34,088 nt of DNA from an uncultured Alphaproteobacteria bacterium (lineage in GTDB: Bacteria > Pseudomonadota > Alphaproteobacteria > Thalassobaculales > Thalassobaculaceae). Shown in pieces: positions 17,121 through 24,960 of the stretch. The stretch covers positions 1 through 34,088 of the forward strand of contig CACHDV010000016.1 in assembly GCA_902578675.1 (NCBI GenBank), read 5' to 3'. A model generated the notes under the pieces. It ran no database searches, was not told where the DNA came from, and saw only the letters and a list, made by a program, of their open reading frames with translations. Position numbers and translations under genes: made by a program. How positions within the stretch are numbered: the first letter of the stretch is position 1; each line of letters begins with the position of its first letter.

Positions 17121-18029
17121 TCAGTCTGCTTTTGATAAGTTTTCATCGATCACTTCATCGTAGGGTATATCAAACTGTATTAAATTACCCGATAACAAGG
17201 CAGCCTTTAGTTTCACAAATGCCGATGCTGGAAGGTCGGTTTTCGTTGGCCATACTTTTGAAGCCTTGTATCCCTCGATAATGCTCGCAAGGCTGTTGCT
17301 ACTTAATTCTGGAAAAAAGCTTGGTCGGATGATTTTAGCTATTTCAACGCTGCTCATATGGTTAATTGTGTTGAGTGCTCGATTGATTACCCTCACTAGA
17401 GCCTTGCATGTTTCCCTTTGATTTATAGTAAAAGATTTCAACGCATAAAAAGTAGTGAATGCGATATCTCCTCTTGATGCGAAGCGATGCCAAACATGTG
17501 CTCCTGCCTCTTTAAGCTCCTGAGCAAATGGTTCAAAAAGTTGCACCAAGTCTATTTTCCCATCTTTAAAACGATCTACGTTTTCGGACATCGTCACATC
17601 AGGATATCGTAAAATAGAATTTGGATCGATATTGGCGCGGGACAAATCATCTTGAAGTGTCATCCAAGGGGTAGGAACGTCCACAGCAACGGCTAATTTG
17701 TGATCCAATAAATCCTGAAAAACGAAATTATCGTTAGGTTTTCTGCCAAGCAGAATAAAAGGGTCGCGCGCAACAACTTGCGCAAAGCAAACGAGTTCCG
17801 ACGTTGTTTTACTTAATCTTGCTTGGTTGTGATGCAGCAACACTCTCATAGGTCCCCCAAATGAAACATCTGCCCTTCCATCAATCAAACCTTGCGCTGT
17901 TTCTGAGGTTGAAGGCGATAGTATTAAAGAAACGTCAAGACCTTCATCTGAAAACATGTTTTCCATCTGGGCGAGATAAAACGGCGTGTAACTGCACGCA
18001 CGTAAATTTTCGTATAATCTAATTTTCAT
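17121..18029 (-). CDS. NMT1/THI5-like substrate-binding-fold protein without signal peptide
   Basis: About 302 residues if started at the ATG at 18029 (MKIRLYENLRACSYTPFYLAQ); a longer frame from 18137 adds 36 residues with no proper signal peptide. The fold marks are ENMFSDEGLDVSL near the N-terminus, GLIDGRADVSFGGPMRVL, and VPTPWMTLQDDLSRANID in the middle, as in periplasmic binding proteins of the taurine/nitrate/THI5 type. No ABC permease or ATPase is near. Without a signal it would be cytoplasmic: a THI5-like enzyme, a sensor, or a misassigned binding protein. It lies directly upstream of the 2OG oxygenase in one operon and is divergent from the TRAP operon. Confidence 0.75.
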   Translation of the reverse strand: MKIRLYENLRACSYTPFYLAQMENMFSDEGLDVSLILSPSTSETAQGLIDGRADVSFGGPMRVLLHHNQARLSKTTSELVCFAQVVARDPFILLGRKPNDNFVFQDLLDHKLAVAVDVPTPWMTLQDDLSRANIDPNSILRYPDVTMSENVDRFKDGKIDLVQLFEPFAQELKEAGAHVWHRFASRGDIAFTTFYALKSFTINQRETCKALVRVINRALNTINHMSSVEIAKIIRPSFFPELSSNSLASIIEGYKASKVWPTKTDLPASAFVKLKAALLSGNLIQFDIPYDEVIDENLSKAD

Positions 18030-18046
18030 TTTCAATCTATCCAAAA

Positions 18047-18056
18047 GAGATATCTC
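18047..18056. repeat. 10-base palindrome in the divergent region before dctP
   Basis: GAGATATCTC is a perfect palindrome 18 bases upstream of the probable NMT1-like start and about 180 bases before dctP. It could be an operator for the divergent pair, but it is short. Nothing else firm was seen in the gap 18030-18227. Confidence 0.25.
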
Positions 18057-18239
18057 AAGCCAAAGCCACAATCTTCTTATGTTAAGATAAAGACAATCCA
18101 GATTAGATAAAGAGAAAACCTTTTTATCGTCGATCAAAATTTATCGAAAAAACAATTTGTTTGTTTGTGCGTTGATTAAAGTAGACGAAGCTAACATTTA
18201 TATCGTTAAATACTTTTAAACGAAAAATAGGAGTAAAAT

Positions 18240-19262
18240 ATGAAAACATCCTTTTCCCGACTGCTCAAATTGACAGTTTTAGCCGGGGCATTTGCGGGGG
18301 TATCTTTCGCCGCAAGTGCGCAAGAGTTTAAATTACGTTGGGGGCACTATTTACCCAATAGCCCTTTCGTTCAGGTAGAAAAAGATTTTGCCAAGAAAAT
18401 TGAAGAAAGAACAAACGGACGGGTAAAGATCGATATAACATTTGCAGGTGGCCTGGGCAAAGGTAACGAGGTTGCCCTTTTGGCAGGGCGCGGTGCTATA
18501 GATATGGCATCAGTTGCAATGGGTTATTATCCTGACCAACTTCTGTTCTGGAAAGCATATCAAATCCCTTTTATTTTTGATGACCCGGTACAAGCCATCA
18601 ACATAGTTCACAAGTCATACAAAGAATTTCCTATATTCAAACAAGAATCAGACAAAATAAATGTAAACTACCTTTTCCAGCAGCCGTTGGGTTCCTACTA
18701 CATGACAGGTCCTAGTCCAAACTGTACGTCGGTCAAAGACCTAAAAGGTAAAAAAATTCGTAGCTTTGGCGCTGACCTTCCGAAGATGCACAACGCTATT
18801 GGAGCAGTTCCTGTTACAGTACGTCCAACAGAAGTCTACGAGGCGCTGCAAAGAGGCACTATCGACTACTCGTTTCTAAATGCTGGTAACGTTGAAAGCC
18901 TGAGATTATACGAGCCGGGTAAATATAGCTGTGGTACCGCAATGACGATTGCTGGACACATGATTGTTATAGGCAAACGAACCTGGGCAAAACTACCGGC
19001 CGATATCCAAAAAATCTTTATGGACCAAGCTGAAAAAAGCCAGAAAGATTATCTAGACTGGTTGGTAACTGGTACAGAGAAATCCATTGCTAATATTAAG
19101 AAGGCAGGGGGTGTGTTTAAAGAATTTCCCGCTTCTGAACTTGCAAAGTGGAAAGCTGCTACACCAGATTTATTACAAGGTTGGGCAGATAATATGAAAA
19201 AGAGAGGCTTCGGAAAAGAGGCTGCAGAAGTTGCAGCAGCATGGCGTGCTTGGACGAAATAA
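18240..19262 (+). CDS. dctP: TRAP transporter solute-binding protein DctP
   Basis: A 340-residue periplasmic protein. A signal peptide covers about residues 1-27 (Lys/Arg start, hydrophobic LTVLAGAFAGVSFA, cleavage after ASA). The mature part begins FKLRWGHYLPNSPFVQVEKDFAKKIEERTNGR, typical of DctP. The ligand-binding arginine region is GKKIRSFGADLPKM near residue 169, with PVTVRPTEVYEALQRG after it, suggesting a carboxylate ligand. The ATG is supported by AGGAG at 18229-18233. dctQ and dctM follow, giving a complete three-gene transporter. A strong hairpin separates dctP from dctQ. Confidence 0.93.
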   Translation: MKTSFSRLLKLTVLAGAFAGVSFAASAQEFKLRWGHYLPNSPFVQVEKDFAKKIEERTNGRVKIDITFAGGLGKGNEVALLAGRGAIDMASVAMGYYPDQLLFWKAYQIPFIFDDPVQAINIVHKSYKEFPIFKQESDKINVNYLFQQPLGSYYMTGPSPNCTSVKDLKGKKIRSFGADLPKMHNAIGAVPVTVRPTEVYEALQRGTIDYSFLNAGNVESLRLYEPGKYSCGTAMTIAGHMIVIGKRTWAKLPADIQKIFMDQAEKSQKDYLDWLVTGTEKSIANIKKAGGVFKEFPASELAKWKAATPDLLQGWADNMKKRGFGKEAAEVAAAWRAWTK

Positions 19263-19289
19263 AGTCGATCTAAAATCATTTTTCTAAAC

Positions 19290-19325
19290 ATCCGGTCATT
19301 TGTATTAGTTTACGAATGGCCGGAT
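19290..19325 (+). terminator. Long hairpin between dctP and dctQ
   Basis: ATCCGGTCATTTGT (19290-19303) pairs with ACGAATGGCCGGAT (19312-19325) over 14 positions, two of them G-U, with an 8-base loop. It is followed by TTTAGTT. It probably acts as a partial terminator or protects the 3' end of dctP mRNA, giving more binding protein than membrane subunits. Confidence 0.7.
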
Positions 19326-19342
19326 TTAGTTAACTAAATATT

Positions 19343-19912
19343 ATGAAAATAATACGCAAAATCATAGAACCAACGGCATTAATCGTCCTCCTTGTTGGAG
19401 GGTTCGGTATGTTGGCGTCTACGTTTTTAGGAACCGCCGATGTGATTGGAACCCAAGTTTTTGGTCAACCCGTGCATGGAGCTTTAGAGCTAACCGAAAG
19501 CACGATGGTTGTAATTGTTTTTGGCGCACTCACATATGCGCAAATACGACGGAACCATATCCGAGTAGAACTATTTTACACGCGTGTTGGACCACGAGCC
19601 CAAGGTTTGATGGATGTTTTTTCTGATCTAATGGCCCTTGTTTTTTTTGGTCTTCTCTTCTGGCAAGCATCTTTTGAAGCAATGTTTAGTTGGGGCATCG
19701 ATGAATCGACTTTTGGTTTGATAAGAATACCGCTTTGGCCCGCGCGGTTTATTTTAGCAGGTGGCACTGCTCTGCTTATTATTCAATTGTTATATGACTT
19801 AGTAATTGATGTTCAAAAAGTTTTGTCCGGTGGCGTACACGTCACTGCAAATGATGTTTTAATGAGGGAAATTTCTGAAGCGGAAAAATATCTCGATGAT
19901 GAAAGACTTTAG
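19343..19912 (+). CDS. dctQ: TRAP transporter small membrane subunit DctQ
   Basis: A 189-residue inner-membrane protein with four predicted helices: about residues 11-30, 45-65, 92-112 and 130-152. The pattern ALELTESTMVVIVFGALTYAQIRRNHIRVELF is the usual DctQ signature. DctQ bridges the binding protein DctP and the large transport subunit DctM. The C-terminal tail is charged and cytoplasmic. The gene ends 2 bases before the dctM start, so the two are translationally coupled. Confidence 0.92.
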   Translation: MKIIRKIIEPTALIVLLVGGFGMLASTFLGTADVIGTQVFGQPVHGALELTESTMVVIVFGALTYAQIRRNHIRVELFYTRVGPRAQGLMDVFSDLMALVFFGLLFWQASFEAMFSWGIDESTFGLIRIPLWPARFILAGGTALLIIQLLYDLVIDVQKVLSGGVHVTANDVLMREISEAEKYLDDERL

Positions 19913-19914
19913 CT

Positions 19915-21225
19915 TTGCTTGAAACCGGCACCACTGGAATTATCGTTTTAGTAGCCCTTTTTTTTATGTTGGGCGTTGGGGTTCATATTGGCGTAGCGCT
20001 TGGTTTATGCGGAATTATCGGCACCTTTTTGGCGATTGGTCCAGATGCGGCTTGGGCTCATTTAGCTACCATACCCTTCAGTACAACTAACTCATTTACC
20101 CTTGCCGTCATCCCTTTATTCATTTTGATGGGATCCCTAGCAACGCAGGCGGGATTGACGAGAGATTTATATAAAGCCGCTTACAATTGGCTGGGGCGGT
20201 TACCTGGTGGACTGGCGATGGCCACTACGCTTGCCTCGGCAGCATTTGGTGCAGCAAGTGGATCAACCGTTGTTAATGCGGCAGTTTTCACAAAAATTGC
20301 ACTCCCGGAAATGACAGCTTTTGGTTACGATAGAAGGCTAAGCGCGGGTTGTATTGCTGCTTCAGGTACGCTTGCATCACTGATCCCTCCCAGTATCATT
20401 ATGGTCATTTATGCCATTCTGACAGAACAATCTGTGGCACTTTTACTTATGGCAGGCTTAGTGCCAGGCTTACTGTCTGCAGCCATGTATATGGGTGGTA
20501 TATATACGATAGCGAAGGTTCGCCCGGATATGGCCCCGCAATCTAAAATTGCCATAAATTGGAATGAACGTATAAGCTCTTTAAAAGGTGTTTGGGGAAT
20601 TGGGTTTTTATTCTTATTGGTTATAGGAGGTATTTATACTGGTTTCTTTGTTCCAACATATGCAGGTGCGGTAGGTGCTTTCGGTGCTTTTTTGATTGTT
20701 GTGGCAAAAAGAAGGCTGACCAAAGCTACCACACTGAATACTTTCAAAGATGCTGGTGTCACGACCTCGGTCATTTTTATAATTGTAATTGGGGGCATTA
20801 TTTTTGCTCGATATCTCACATACACTGGGATCATTTCCGATGTTTCGCAATTTCTTTTGTCATTAGAGTTGAACAAGTATACGTATCTTTTTGCTTTTGC
20901 GGTAATTTATCTAATTTTAGGGATGCTAATTGATCCAATTGCAATTATGGTAATAACGCTTCCGGTTATGTATCCCATTTTAATAGGTGTTGGTTTTGAC
21001 CCAATTTGGCTTGGTGTAATAGCCATTAAATTGGCTGAAATTTCACTAATTACGCCTCCAGTTGGTTTAAATGTTTACGTTGTGAGAAGTGCGTCTCCTG
21101 TTCCATTAAGCTTGGAAGATGTCTTTTCAGGAGTTATGCCATTTCTGATTATAGACATACTCACTCTTCTTTTATTGATTTTCATACCAGAAATTACTCT
21201 GACCCTACCCAAGTTAATGATGTAG
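19915..21225 (+). CDS. dctM: TRAP transporter large membrane subunit DctM
   Basis: A 436-residue inner-membrane protein with about a dozen hydrophobic segments. Signature stretches are FILMGSLATQAGLTRDLYKAAYNWLG, SAAFGAASGSTVVNAAVFTKIALPEM, IAASGTLASLIPPSIIMVIYA, and near the end LAEISLITPPVGLNVYVV. It is the sodium-driven transport subunit of the TRAP system. The TTG at 19915 follows the dctQ stop by 2 bases; the next in-frame ATG (19966) would cut into the first helix. It ends 7 bases from the convergent MmgE/PrpD gene. Confidence 0.93.
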   Translation: MLETGTTGIIVLVALFFMLGVGVHIGVALGLCGIIGTFLAIGPDAAWAHLATIPFSTTNSFTLAVIPLFILMGSLATQAGLTRDLYKAAYNWLGRLPGGLAMATTLASAAFGAASGSTVVNAAVFTKIALPEMTAFGYDRRLSAGCIAASGTLASLIPPSIIMVIYAILTEQSVALLLMAGLVPGLLSAAMYMGGIYTIAKVRPDMAPQSKIAINWNERISSLKGVWGIGFLFLLVIGGIYTGFFVPTYAGAVGAFGAFLIVVAKRRLTKATTLNTFKDAGVTTSVIFIIVIGGIIFARYLTYTGIISDVSQFLLSLELNKYTYLFAFAVIYLILGMLIDPIAIMVITLPVMYPILIGVGFDPIWLGVIAIKLAEISLITPPVGLNVYVVRSASPVPLSLEDVFSGVMPFLIIDILTLLLLIFIPEITLTLPKLMM

Positions 21226-21232
21226 GACGATT

Positions 21233-22612
21233 TTATTTCTGTATTATATCTTTCCAGTTAGCGTTCAAATAATCATCTTTCAAGTTAAGAATATTTACGA
21301 GAGGTTCCAGTAAGTAATTTGGGTTGCCGACTACAAGATTTCTCAATTTTTTTTCGATGTCGGCAGACTTAAATGGAAAATCAGGACCACCTTTAGCGCT
21401 TAGACATTCATTAACAAGGACTTTTCCGTCTGTAAGCTCAATTTTTAATCTCGCAGGGCGGTCGTTGGGCCATTCCAACTCAGGCTCAAAGGTAATAAGA
21501 CTTATTTTTTTTCTAAGCCTTTCAATGTCTGGATCAAAAAGCGAGTTTTCATTGAAAGCTTCTGTGCCAGCGTTACCGTTTTTTAGCGTGGTCGCTACAA
21601 TGTGTTCCATTGAGAATTTCCCGGCTAACGTTGTTTGTGGTGACGGGTTGCTCAAGAGTTTTCCGCGCCAGTGGGTTTCTAAGGTGGCTGAATTGATATT
21701 TGACACGCAGAGAACACCGTGATTTTCAATAATATTTCTAGCGGCCTCGACGGCGGAATGGCTATATTGGCAACAAGCATGTTCTTTGTGATAAGACGCT
21801 TCTATCTCCCAGGTTTCATTCAGATTATATTTAAGAGTTTCTGGGTCACATCTTGCTCCAAAAATATCTTTATATATTTGATAAATAGAAGTCTCTGTGG
21901 CGATAACTTCCATCTCCACCCAATCTACCGCCCTTAACCCATTTGACGCAGCTAGACCCGGCCATGTATTCCTTATTAACGCTCCTTTTACAGCATGATC
22001 AAAAGGGCCCGGGTTAACCAATGTTGAAGCGGAATTAACGGCCTGAAAGATCATTTCAGGCGTATGCTTTCTAAGAGTGCTGATTGCAGCAGCAGCTCCT
22101 ATTGCTGCTAAACTCGCATGTCCATGAAGTTTTAAATTTTCGTATTTAAAACATTTTGCGAGTTTTGCAATAATTTCATAACCTATCAGTAGAGCTCGCA
22201 GAACATCTTTAACTTGTGCGTTCAAAGCTTCGGCTTCGGCAATAAGGGCAGGGATACAATATAAACCGCCATGACAAAGGGCATGCCGATATCCACCATC
22301 GAGTTCGCACCAATCACCGGCTGTACCATTTGCGATGACAGCAGAGTGCTTATCTATTTTTGCTCCTGTGCCATTAAGAAGCGTAATGCCGTTAATGCTT
22401 TCGTGCTCCGTTAATTTACGAACGATTTTTTTTACGGTTTCGTCATTATGACCAGAAATAATAGCTGATATATCGTCGCAAAATACCATAGCCACTTTCT
22501 GATGTATTTTTTCTGATAAACTATTCCAACAAGTCTCAGAAAGATTATTAATTAATAAAGTGAGGTTTTCTCTAAAATGTACTTTTTCATCATGAGAGGT
22601 TTCATTTGTCAT
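21233..22612 (-). CDS. MmgE/PrpD family protein
   Basis: About 459 residues from the ATG at 22612; an in-frame GTG at 22669 would add 19 residues. MmgE/PrpD proteins include 2-methylcitrate dehydratase and cis-aconitate decarboxylase, acting on small tricarboxylates. Visible family features are ANGTAGDWCELDGGYRHALC, LHGHASLAAIGAAAAIS and SASTLVNPGPFDHAVKG, with the C-terminal LTDGKVL and GGP segments. The CELDxGYR variant marks a branch apart from true PrpD, and no methylcitrate synthase is near, so the substrate is unknown. It is convergent with the TRAP operon and may process the imported compound. Confidence 0.85.
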   Translation of the reverse strand: MTNETSHDEKVHFRENLTLLINNLSETCWNSLSEKIHQKVAMVFCDDISAIISGHNDETVKKIVRKLTEHESINGITLLNGTGAKIDKHSAVIANGTAGDWCELDGGYRHALCHGGLYCIPALIAEAEALNAQVKDVLRALLIGYEIIAKLAKCFKYENLKLHGHASLAAIGAAAAISTLRKHTPEMIFQAVNSASTLVNPGPFDHAVKGALIRNTWPGLAASNGLRAVDWVEMEVIATETSIYQIYKDIFGARCDPETLKYNLNETWEIEASYHKEHACCQYSHSAVEAARNIIENHGVLCVSNINSATLETHWRGKLLSNPSPQTTLAGKFSMEHIVATTLKNGNAGTEAFNENSLFDPDIERLRKKISLITFEPELEWPNDRPARLKIELTDGKVLVNECLSAKGGPDFPFKSADIEKKLRNLVVGNPNYLLEPLVNILNLKDDYLNANWKDIIQK

Positions 22613-22760
22613 GTTACTGGTACTTTTCGAAAATGCAGCCTTGGTAAAGAGTGTAGAACAATTGACCACACGATGAGTAATGTCTGTATAACGATAATTT
22701 ATAGTTTATAATTTCTAAATTCGATCACTTCATTAAATAACGGTATTTAGGGGATTAAAA

Positions 22761-23249
22761 GTGACTAGTGATAAATTCGCTGCCAAAACCGAAAAAAGAA
22801 CCATAGACCAAGTCATTAAATGGCGCGAATTAGGTAAGAAAATTGGGTTTACAAATGGATGCTTTGACCTAATACATCCCGGACATATAGCTTTACTTGA
22901 AAATTCAAGAACACACTGTGACATCCTAGTAGTCGGACTGAACAGCGACAGATCTGTTGCAAAGTTAAAGGGCAGCGCAAGACCGATACAAGACGAATTA
23001 TCTCGGAAGACAATTTTAACAGCATTAAAAACGGTATCGGTTGTTATCATCTTCGATGAAGATACGCCAGAAAGATTAATTAAACAGCTGAGGCCAGATA
23101 TAATCATTAAGGGAGGCGATTATAACATTCAAGATATTGTTGGTGCTGATTTTGTAAGGTCCTATGGGGGAGAAGTATTAACTATTCCTTATTTAGAAGG
23201 AAATAGTTCATCTAATATAATAGATAAAGTTAAGCGCAGTTTAGCATGA
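22761..23249 (+). CDS. rfaE2: D-glycero-beta-D-manno-heptose 1-phosphate adenylyltransferase, stand-alone
   Basis: A 162-residue cytidylyltransferase-fold enzyme: GFTNGCFDLIHPGHIALLE (HPGH at residues 39-42), ARPIQDELSRKTILTALK, and the C-terminal GNSSSNIIDKV corresponding to the ISSTxxI loop. It attaches AMP to heptose 1-phosphate on the way to ADP-heptose for lipopolysaccharide core. In many bacteria this is the C-terminal half of HldE; here it is separate and the kinase half is not in the window. The GTG start is supported by AGGGGA at 22749-22754. Confidence 0.88.
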   Translation: MTSDKFAAKTEKRTIDQVIKWRELGKKIGFTNGCFDLIHPGHIALLENSRTHCDILVVGLNSDRSVAKLKGSARPIQDELSRKTILTALKTVSVVIIFDEDTPERLIKQLRPDIIIKGGDYNIQDIVGADFVRSYGGEVLTIPYLEGNSSSNIIDKVKRSLA

Positions 23250-23436
23250 AAAATCTCAAGTGGTTGATCGATTTATACAAAATTTAAAACGATTAAAATG
23301 ATAGAATTTGCGCCGTTTTATTTAAAAAGACATTACGGTTATTTTGTATTGACATAAATTTATTTACCAAAACAGCCGATTCGTATAAAATGTTTGGGTT
23401 TTTATTTGGTTATATTCTAAATTTGGAGTGTATCAG

Positions 23437-23757
23437 ATGGGGGTCTTCGATTTTATTAAAACAAAGCAAACACCAAAAGTATCAAATGTTTCTGTCAATA
23501 GCCCAAGGCCGAATGCAAATTCTAGAGGAACAGTTACGGTTGATAAATTTACCTTTAATGTTCGTGATTACAGCTTAAAAGGTTTTATATTGGAGCCGTA
23601 TGATGAAAAAATACTTGCAAAAGGTCAAAAATTTAAGTGCAGTGTTAGCTTATCAAAGGATGGACATTCTTATAACGGTCGGGCTGAAGCTATGGTCACA
23701 AAAATAACATCTGGAGCGCTCGCTGCAACGTTTACAATAAAACCATCGTCTAACTGA
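23437..23757 (+). CDS. PilZ-like domain protein
   Basis: A 106-residue protein from the ATG at 23437 (GGAG at 23425-23428); an in-frame GTG at 23428 would use up the ribosome site. The segment VRDYSLKGFIL fits the PilZ DxSxxG motif (residues 44-49), and beta-strand-like stretches follow (KFKCSVSL, YNGRAEAMVTKI, LAATFTI). The upstream RxxxR motif needed for cyclic di-GMP binding is not clear; only R24 and R30 lie near. It could be a c-di-GMP receptor or a degenerate PilZ fold. The next gene starts at its stop codon, so the two are cotranslated. Confidence 0.55.
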   Translation: MGVFDFIKTKQTPKVSNVSVNSPRPNANSRGTVTVDKFTFNVRDYSLKGFILEPYDEKILAKGQKFKCSVSLSKDGHSYNGRAEAMVTKITSGALAATFTIKPSSN

Positions 23758-23766
23758 TTGTTTAAA

Positions 23767-24078
23767 ATGTTTTTTTTTAAATCTAAAGCTCAAAAAGTTA
23801 AGAATAAAACAGCCGCAAAAAAGAAAGCAGTGTCGCTTGAGGATTTAGATGAAAAACAGAAAATATTATTAATGATTAGGAAAATGCGGAAGCGTATTTC
23901 GCCGGACGTGTTGAATAGAGCGGAACAACTCGCTTTTAGTCAGATTGGTGTAGAGCCACCGGTTCCGCCAGAAAATGAAGCATCGCGCCTTTTTAAAATC
24001 GCAATGGCTAATAATGGAGAACGAAGGGCGGAGATCCTTGCTCTGGTCGAACGACGGGTAAACAAGCGTCTTCATTGA
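23767..24078 (+). CDS. Small conserved-looking protein of unknown function
   Basis: About 103 residues from the ATG at 23767 (or 106 from the TTG at 23758 touching the previous stop). I do not recognise it. The N-terminus is very basic (Lys/Ala-rich, about residues 5-22), followed by a helical segment with DEKQKILLMIRKMRKRISPDVLNRAEQLAF, a Pro-rich turn PPVPPENEASRL, and a helical end with AEILALVERRVNKRL. No membrane segment or signal peptide. Coupling to the PilZ-like gene suggests a shared function, possibly as partner or regulator, but this is inference. Confidence 0.6.
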   Translation: MFFFKSKAQKVKNKTAAKKKAVSLEDLDEKQKILLMIRKMRKRISPDVLNRAEQLAFSQIGVEPPVPPENEASRLFKIAMANNGERRAEILALVERRVNKRLH

Positions 24079-24192
24079 TATGCTTTTTTAAATAAATAGA
24101 CCAAACTTAATGCATGTAGTAGAGATGGTAGCTGTATCTCTATATACGCAATCTCTCATAACGGCTTTTTAGCTGCTTGACGGAGTTTTCTA

Positions 24193-24903
24193 GTGGCTAA
24201 AAGAGTATCAAAACGTAGATTTATTCATCCCAAAAGGACTTTCTTTGGGCGTATGCGCGCCTATTTTTTTGCTGGAATATTGATTACGGCTCCAATAGGC
24301 ATATCCCTTTGGATTGCCTGGGGAATAATTAATTTCTTCGACAACAATGTGGTGAGCTTATTGCCACATAAATATAATCCTGAAAGTTATTTGCCTATAC
24401 AAATACCAGGTTTAGGTCTTGTTTTAACGATTTTAACTCTTACTGTCATTGGCTGGTTAGCGGCCGGGTTAATGGGACGATGGGTAGTCCGCATGACAGA
24501 AAATCTTATGGCTCGGATGCCTGTTATAAGTAATATTTACGGTGCAATTAAACAAATAATGGAGACGGTGCTATCTCAAAAATCTAATTCTTTCCGTTAT
24601 GTTGTCTTATTTGAGTATCCCAGAAAAGGAATTTGGACAATGGGGTTCGTTACGGGGACCACAAAAGGAGAAGTTCAAAACGTGATCGACGAAGAAATGA
24701 TAAACGTGTTTGTCCCGACCACACCAAACCCAACATCGGGCTTTCTGCTTTTTGTGCCTAAAAGTGATTTACATTATTTGTCTATGTCGCCAGAGGAGGG
24801 TTTTAAAATGCTCGTTTCCACAGGTATTGTAACTCCAGCAGACCAAAGAAGCCCCGAGAAAATAGAGCAACCGACGATTATTGTGGGTAATAACAAAATT
24901 TAG
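24193..24903 (+). CDS. DUF502 family membrane protein
   Basis: A 236-residue inner-membrane protein with two helices (about residues 22-46 and 74-96) in a basic N-terminal half, then a soluble domain. Family marks are FFAGILITAPIGISLWIAW, MARMPVISNIYGAIKQIMET, VVLFEYPRKGIWTMGFVT and VFVPTTPNPTSGFLLFVP. Function is unknown in the family. The GTG start has GGAG at 24182-24185, 7 bases upstream. It is convergent with recG; DUF502 next to recG, sdhE and mfd is a recurring alphaproteobacterial arrangement. Confidence 0.9.
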   Translation: MAKRVSKRRFIHPKRTFFGRMRAYFFAGILITAPIGISLWIAWGIINFFDNNVVSLLPHKYNPESYLPIQIPGLGLVLTILTLTVIGWLAAGLMGRWVVRMTENLMARMPVISNIYGAIKQIMETVLSQKSNSFRYVVLFEYPRKGIWTMGFVTGTTKGEVQNVIDEEMINVFVPTTPNPTSGFLLFVPKSDLHYLSMSPEEGFKMLVSTGIVTPADQRSPEKIEQPTIIVGNNKI

Positions 24904-24960
24904 TAAACAATAATGATGAGTAGGCGTCTTTACTTATTCCTCTGAATTTGTCGGGGAACA

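Noticed and set aside
22720-22726. TTCGATC matching part of the tRNA-Lys T loop, as a possible attR of an island
   Set aside because: A 7-base match is expected by chance in 34 kb, and no integrase or longer repeat is present.
23349-23389. Promoter before the PilZ-like gene (TTGACA ... TATAAA)
   Set aside because: The two hexamers are 29 bases apart, far from the 16-18 needed; no better -35 fits the TATAAA.
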